A DNA stretch of 64,000 nt from Citrobacter amalonaticus (GTDB lineage Bacteria > Pseudomonadota > Gammaproteobacteria > Enterobacterales > Enterobacteriaceae): NCBI RefSeq assembly GCF_018252635.1, contig NZ_JAGTXM010000002.1:576962-640961 (forward strand), in the 5' to 3' direction. A program made the translations under genes and the position numbers. How positions within the stretch are numbered: the first letter of the stretch is position 1; every line of letters begins with the position of its first letter. Under the pieces are notes generated by a model, which saw nothing but the letters and a program-made list of their open reading frames with translations, made no database searches and was not told the DNA's origin. Below are positions 60,326-64,000 of this stretch, one piece after another.

Positions 60326-61321
60326 ATGATGCAGATAGCAAAATCGTTTTTCTTACTTTTGGTTCTGGCGACGGCAGCACTCTTTATGCCGCACGCGAAG
60401 GCCTCGTGTCAGACGCCGAACCTACCGGCGCTATTGTCACTGGCATCGATCTCGGTCCCCACCAGCTTGCCAGTGGGGTCGACCATCCCCGGAACGGAAC
60501 ACGCCGTCCACGTATCGGGAAACTGCTACTACGCGCCGGATGCGGGTCAACCCATCATCGCGTGCTACAACGGCTTCGGTAAAGAGATTCCGGGGATCCC
60601 CGGCGTCTATGAAACGGGCGTCGCTGGCGTCGGCATCTCACTGAGAAATGATAAAGGACAGCGCGTGACGGGCGCGGCGGACCAGGTTTGTTCGGCGAAC
60701 ACGCCCATAGGCCAGGTCTCCGGTACGATGAACAGCGACAGTTCACTCTCTTTTAGCTTTGACGTGACGCTGGAACTGGTGAAAACCAACGAGACCGTCG
60801 CCTCTGGCTCGCTGACGATGAGTAATACGCAGTTCAACATTGCCGTTTCACGCCTTGAGGGCGTAGGTGAACCTAATACCCTCTCTTACTCAGGCAATGT
60901 TCAGGTGAAAGCAGTGACCTGTAACGTATCGCCCAAATCCCTGACCGTCACGCTGGGTGATTTTCCGGTGAGCCGCTTTACCGCACCGGGAACCGTGGTT
61001 TCCCAGTCGATATTCAATATTGGCATGCTCTGCGATCAGGATGTACAGCCGGAAATGATGATCGCCAGCGCCAATGGCTATGAAACGAATTATCCCGGCG
61101 TGATCAAACTAACGCCGGAAAGCGGCGTGGCGACAGGGGTGGGAGTGAAAATACTCTTTAACGGTCAGATACCGGCTTTCGGGCAATATATGAACACCTT
61201 TACCACCTATGCCAATATCCAGTCGCAATATCCCTTCAGCGTCTCTTACGAGCAAACCAGCGCGGAGGTCACGCCGGGAACGGCTAACGCCGTCGCAACC
61301 ATCACGGTGGCCTACCAATGA
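60326..61321 (+). CDS. Fimbrial tip adhesin
   Basis: 331 residues from the ATG at 60326; an in-frame ATG at 60299 overlaps the usher end. The signal peptide ends MPHAKASCQ. It is twice the size of a pilin: an N-terminal domain (about 25-195, with several Cys) that is probably a receptor-binding domain, then a C-terminal pilin domain (about 200-331: AVTCNVSPKSLTVTLGDFP to ATITVAYQ), as in FimH. No known receptor signature is visible. It follows the usher by 17 bases. Confidence 0.85.
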   Translation: MMQIAKSFFLLLVLATAALFMPHAKASCQTPNLPALLSLASISVPTSLPVGSTIPGTEHAVHVSGNCYYAPDAGQPIIACYNGFGKEIPGIPGVYETGVAGVGISLRNDKGQRVTGAADQVCSANTPIGQVSGTMNSDSSLSFSFDVTLELVKTNETVASGSLTMSNTQFNIAVSRLEGVGEPNTLSYSGNVQVKAVTCNVSPKSLTVTLGDFPVSRFTAPGTVVSQSIFNIGMLCDQDVQPEMMIASANGYETNYPGVIKLTPESGVATGVGVKILFNGQIPAFGQYMNTFTTYANIQSQYPFSVSYEQTSAEVTPGTANAVATITVAYQ

Positions 61322-61821
61322 AAACACTGATAACTATTTTGCTGCTTGGACTGTCCTGTTATAGCCAGGCAGAAGAGATTCAGGTCAATATTCGCGGAAA
61401 TATTTATGCAAACGCCTGCCAGGTGGACAGCGCCAGCCAGAACCTGACGGTCAATCTGGGCAAAGCGAATACCGGCGATTTTAAAGATGTGGGCGATACC
61501 GGAACGTGGAAATCGTTCGACTTAACCCTGTCAAAATGCCCAAACACAGCCGTGCTGGCCACGGCCACCTTTCACGGTCAGCCGGACAGCATACATCCGA
61601 CTAAATTCGCCAGCACCGGAACCGCGAAAGGGCTGGCGCTGGAGCTTGCCGACCCGCAGGATCAGATCTCGCTTGCCCCGGACGCCAGCTTCAGCGTATT
61701 GATTAACCAAAACGACCACACGGCGGATTTCCCGCTGGCCGCCCGCTATTACGCCACCTCATTGCCCGTCACGGCAGGAACGTTCAGTAGCGTGGTACAG
61801 GTCACGTTTATTTACCAGTAG
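61318..61821 (+). CDS. Minor fimbrial subunit
   Basis: 167 residues. The ATG overlaps the adhesin TGA by four bases. The signal peptide ends YSQAEEIQ. The pilin domain carries the cysteine pair in ANACQVD and LSKCPNT, and the C-terminal strand VVQVTFIYQ. It is probably a tip-fibrillum or adaptor pilin. Its last 14 bases overlap the 3' end of convergent dinG. Confidence 0.9.
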   Translation: MKTLITILLLGLSCYSQAEEIQVNIRGNIYANACQVDSASQNLTVNLGKANTGDFKDVGDTGTWKSFDLTLSKCPNTAVLATATFHGQPDSIHPTKFASTGTAKGLALELADPQDQISLAPDASFSVLINQNDHTADFPLAARYYATSLPVTAGTFSSVVQVTFIYQ

Positions 61822-63985
61822 AACCACGCCTCTTAGCACGGAGGCTTTTTTTACGCCCGGCGGTCAGTGTTGCCGGGCGTTTTTTTACTTCGGGTACATC
61901 AGGTTGTTCAATTGGAAACACCGGTAACGCATTCAGCAACCGCTGACCGTAGTTTTTTGTTAACAAACGCTTGTCGTAAATTACCACCTCTCCCCAGCAA
62001 CCGTGGCTACGGATCAGGCGCCCGACCTGCTGAATAAGATTGAACGAGGCGGCTGGCAGGCTTTGCACTTCGAACGGATAGCGATTGAGGCTTTTAAGCC
62101 ACTCGCCTTCGGTGATCACCACCGGGCTGTCGATGGGTGGAAACGCAATTTTGTGGATATGTACCTGGCTGAGTAAATCGCCTTTCAGATCCAACCCCTC
62201 GGCAAAAGACTGCAATCCGACCAGCACGCTACGCTCGCCGTTTTCCACCCGCTTGCGATGCAGTTCCACCAACCGGTAGCGCGGCTGATCGCCCTGAACC
62301 AGCAGCAGCAAACGCAGATCGGTGACGTGTTCCAGAAAGCGTTGCATCGCGCGTCCACTGGCAAACAGCACTAACATACCGGTATGTTTTTTACTTTCTA
62401 ATTGTTCGCGGAAATAAGCAGCCATCTCCGCGATATGTTGTTCTTCGTTATCGATCAAGGGTTCGTAGCGCATCCGCGGGATGACGATTTTACCCTGTTC
62501 AACATGGTTAAACGGCGAATCGAGCGCGACGAAGCGGTCTCCGGCTTTTTCCTTCAGGCCGCTCATCTCCTGCAGACGCGAAAAGCTGTTGAGCGAACGC
62601 AACGTGGCGGAAGTGACGATAATATGCGGCACACTGCGCCAGAGTAGCCTTTCAAGCTGATCGCTCACGCGAATACCCACGCAATGAAACCAGACGTGAG
62701 GCTGTCCGTCACGCACATCGCGTGTCGTCCATTTCGACACCGGCGCACCAGACGACTGGCCAAGCGAAGCCAGTCGCCACAGCTTACTTTGCGCTTCAAA
62801 CATTCCCAGCGCGCGGTTCATTTGCAAAATGATACGGTGCAGACGAACAATGTCATGGCTGCCGGTTTTCTCACTGAGATCGTTTAAAAACAGTTCAGCC
62901 AGACCACGTAACGTTTCCGTCAGTTTTGCCAGACGCTGGCAAATTTCCATTACTTCAGCGGGCAACTCTCCCATCGCAAAGCGGTGCTCCGCTTCCTGAC
63001 CAGCAGGCATATATAAATTGAGAATATGGTTGAGTGACGCAATAAGCTCGTACAGCTCTTCGCAGTGGCTGTTCAGACGCTCCGGACTGGCTAACGGCGG
63101 CGTGGTTTTGGGACGAAACTGCTCCATGCAGGTCGCCACCAGTTTGCTGAACAGATCCAGTTGCAGGCGATACCAGGGCGCAGTAATTTCCGCGCTCATT
63201 TCCAGCGCATCGCGGGCGACGTCCGGCAGGTGATGGCCTTCATCGAGCACCAGCAGCAGGTTTTTCGGGTCCGGTAGCACCGCTTCACTCTCCATCGCCG
63301 CCATCACCAATGCATGGTTTGCCACCACCACTTCTGCTTCCTGAATCTCCCGGCGCGCCACAAAAAACGGACACTCGCGATAGTAATGGCAGTTGCGGTT
63401 CAGACAACTGGCTTTATCGGTGCTCAGTCGTCGCCAGAGATCGTCGTCAATGGCGATATCCGTATGATCGCGAAGGCCGTCCCACTTGTAGCTGTCGAGA
63501 TCATTTTTCAGCCTGGCGCAGCGCTTCTGTTCTTCCTGATTGTTCGGCGTAAGCTCATCGTCAAGAAACGCGAGCAGATCCTGTTGCGTCGGTTCGGTAC
63601 TCGCCATCGCCGTCAGGTTTCGCGGACACACATAACGTCCACGACCAAATGCGGCGGTAAAGCGAAGATCGGGAATGATTTTGCGCAGTAGCGGCAAATC
63701 TTTACTGTAGATCTGATCCTGCAACGCCACATTGGCGGTACTGACCACCAGCGTTTTTTGCTCTTCCCGCGCAATGGCAATGCCGGGGATAAGATAGGAC
63801 AGGGTTTTCCCCACTCCGGTGGGGGCTTCAATCGCCAGATGGCGCCCCTCTTCCCCGGTAAGCGTTTTTGCAACATCAGCAATCATCTGCCGCTGCGGCG
63901 CGCGGGGGATAAAGTCGGGGATCTGTTCCTGAAGCGCCTTATACCAGGCGGCGATTTGCGCCTTAAGCGCAGCGGTCAATGCCAT
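61808..63985 (-). CDS. dinG: ATP-dependent DNA helicase DinG
   Basis: 725 residues (716 in E. coli; here a longer Arg/Lys-rich tail). Walker A is APTGVGKT, the [4Fe-4S] cysteines are Cys120, 194, 199 and 205, the DEAH box reads DEGH, and motif VI is QQVGRLIRS. It is an XPD-like 5'-3' helicase that resolves R-loops and forked structures. In E. coli it is LexA-regulated; only 15 bases upstream of the ATG are in the window, so the SOS box cannot be seen. Its 3' end is next to a fimbrial gene instead of ybiB. Confidence 0.95.
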   Translation of the reverse strand: MALTAALKAQIAAWYKALQEQIPDFIPRAPQRQMIADVAKTLTGEEGRHLAIEAPTGVGKTLSYLIPGIAIAREEQKTLVVSTANVALQDQIYSKDLPLLRKIIPDLRFTAAFGRGRYVCPRNLTAMASTEPTQQDLLAFLDDELTPNNQEEQKRCARLKNDLDSYKWDGLRDHTDIAIDDDLWRRLSTDKASCLNRNCHYYRECPFFVARREIQEAEVVVANHALVMAAMESEAVLPDPKNLLLVLDEGHHLPDVARDALEMSAEITAPWYRLQLDLFSKLVATCMEQFRPKTTPPLASPERLNSHCEELYELIASLNHILNLYMPAGQEAEHRFAMGELPAEVMEICQRLAKLTETLRGLAELFLNDLSEKTGSHDIVRLHRIILQMNRALGMFEAQSKLWRLASLGQSSGAPVSKWTTRDVRDGQPHVWFHCVGIRVSDQLERLLWRSVPHIIVTSATLRSLNSFSRLQEMSGLKEKAGDRFVALDSPFNHVEQGKIVIPRMRYEPLIDNEEQHIAEMAAYFREQLESKKHTGMLVLFASGRAMQRFLEHVTDLRLLLLVQGDQPRYRLVELHRKRVENGERSVLVGLQSFAEGLDLKGDLLSQVHIHKIAFPPIDSPVVITEGEWLKSLNRYPFEVQSLPAASFNLIQQVGRLIRSHGCWGEVVIYDKRLLTKNYGQRLLNALPVFPIEQPDVPEVKKRPATLTAGRKKSLRAKRRGSTGK

Positions 63986-64000
63986 TGAGAAAACCTGAAA

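Noticed and set aside
63986-64000. LexA box of dinG
   Set aside because: Only 15 bases upstream of the start codon are inside the window, so the SOS box cannot be seen.

Overview
The window is chromosomal DNA of an enteric bacterium (Enterobacteriaceae). Almost every housekeeping gene matches an E. coli K-12 gene in length and motifs, and the order is that of the K-12 ybjL-dinG segment read backwards: ybjL, rybB, rcdA, ybjJ, ybjI, mdfA, ybjG, deoR, dacC, gstB, yliI, bssR, rimO, gsiDCBA-iaaA, moeAB, fsaA, ybiYW, ybiV, ybiU, ybiT, ldtB, ybiR, mntR, mntS, ybiP, ompX, rhtA, dps, glnHPQ, ybiO, rlmF, mcbA, ybiI, ybiJ, ybiB, dinG. The protein divergence from E. coli, the REP and ERIC elements and the accessory content suggest a Citrobacter- or Salmonella-like genome. 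The genus is an inference; there is no rRNA or other marker here.

Layout. 1-9.5 kb: a truncated transporter gene, the sigma-E sRNA RybB, a TetR regulator divergent from an MFS/HAD pair, the MdfA efflux pump, undecaprenyl-pyrophosphate phosphatase, DeoR, a D,D-carboxypeptidase and a glutathione transferase. 9.7-10.8 kb: an extra cytoplasmic clan-A glycoside hydrolase. 10.8-24 kb: YliI, BssR, RimO, the glutathione importer operon iaaA-gsiABCD (all minus strand), molybdopterin genes moeAB and fructose-6-phosphate aldolase. 23.3-26.7 kb: a glycyl-radical enzyme and its activase. 26.8-33.3 kb: the HAD phosphatase YbiV and the dioxygenase-like YbiU, separated by an AT-rich stretch, an autotransporter and a GT4 glycosyltransferase. 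33.3-38.4 kb: a LacI regulator divergent from an MFS transporter and a GH31 glycosidase. 38.5-55 kb: conserved core (ABC-F protein, L,D-transpeptidase, Mn homeostasis, OmpX, RhtA, Dps, glutamine importer, mechanosensitive channel, rRNA methyltransferase, two BhsA/McbA proteins). 56.4-61.8 kb: a five-gene chaperone-usher fimbrial operon lying between ybiB and dinG.

Relative to K-12, as I know it, there are four insertions: the glycosidase at 9.7 kb, the autotransporter/glycosyltransferase pair, the LacI-MFS-GH31 cassette and the fimbrial operon. Several genes are absent: ybjH, yliE/yliF, fiu-ybiX and ybiC.

The most interesting unexplained signal is a 13-base sequence, CTTTCATTCGAAA. It occurs three times within 9 kb, upstream of ybiY (and divergent fsaA), ybiV and ybiU, with a symmetric variant upstream of the autotransporter. 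It looks like the operator of an uncharacterised local regulon. An FNR-like site fits a class II promoter for the glycyl-radical activase. A 42-codon ORF with a near-perfect Shine-Dalgarno sequence lies in the AT-rich stretch before the autotransporter.
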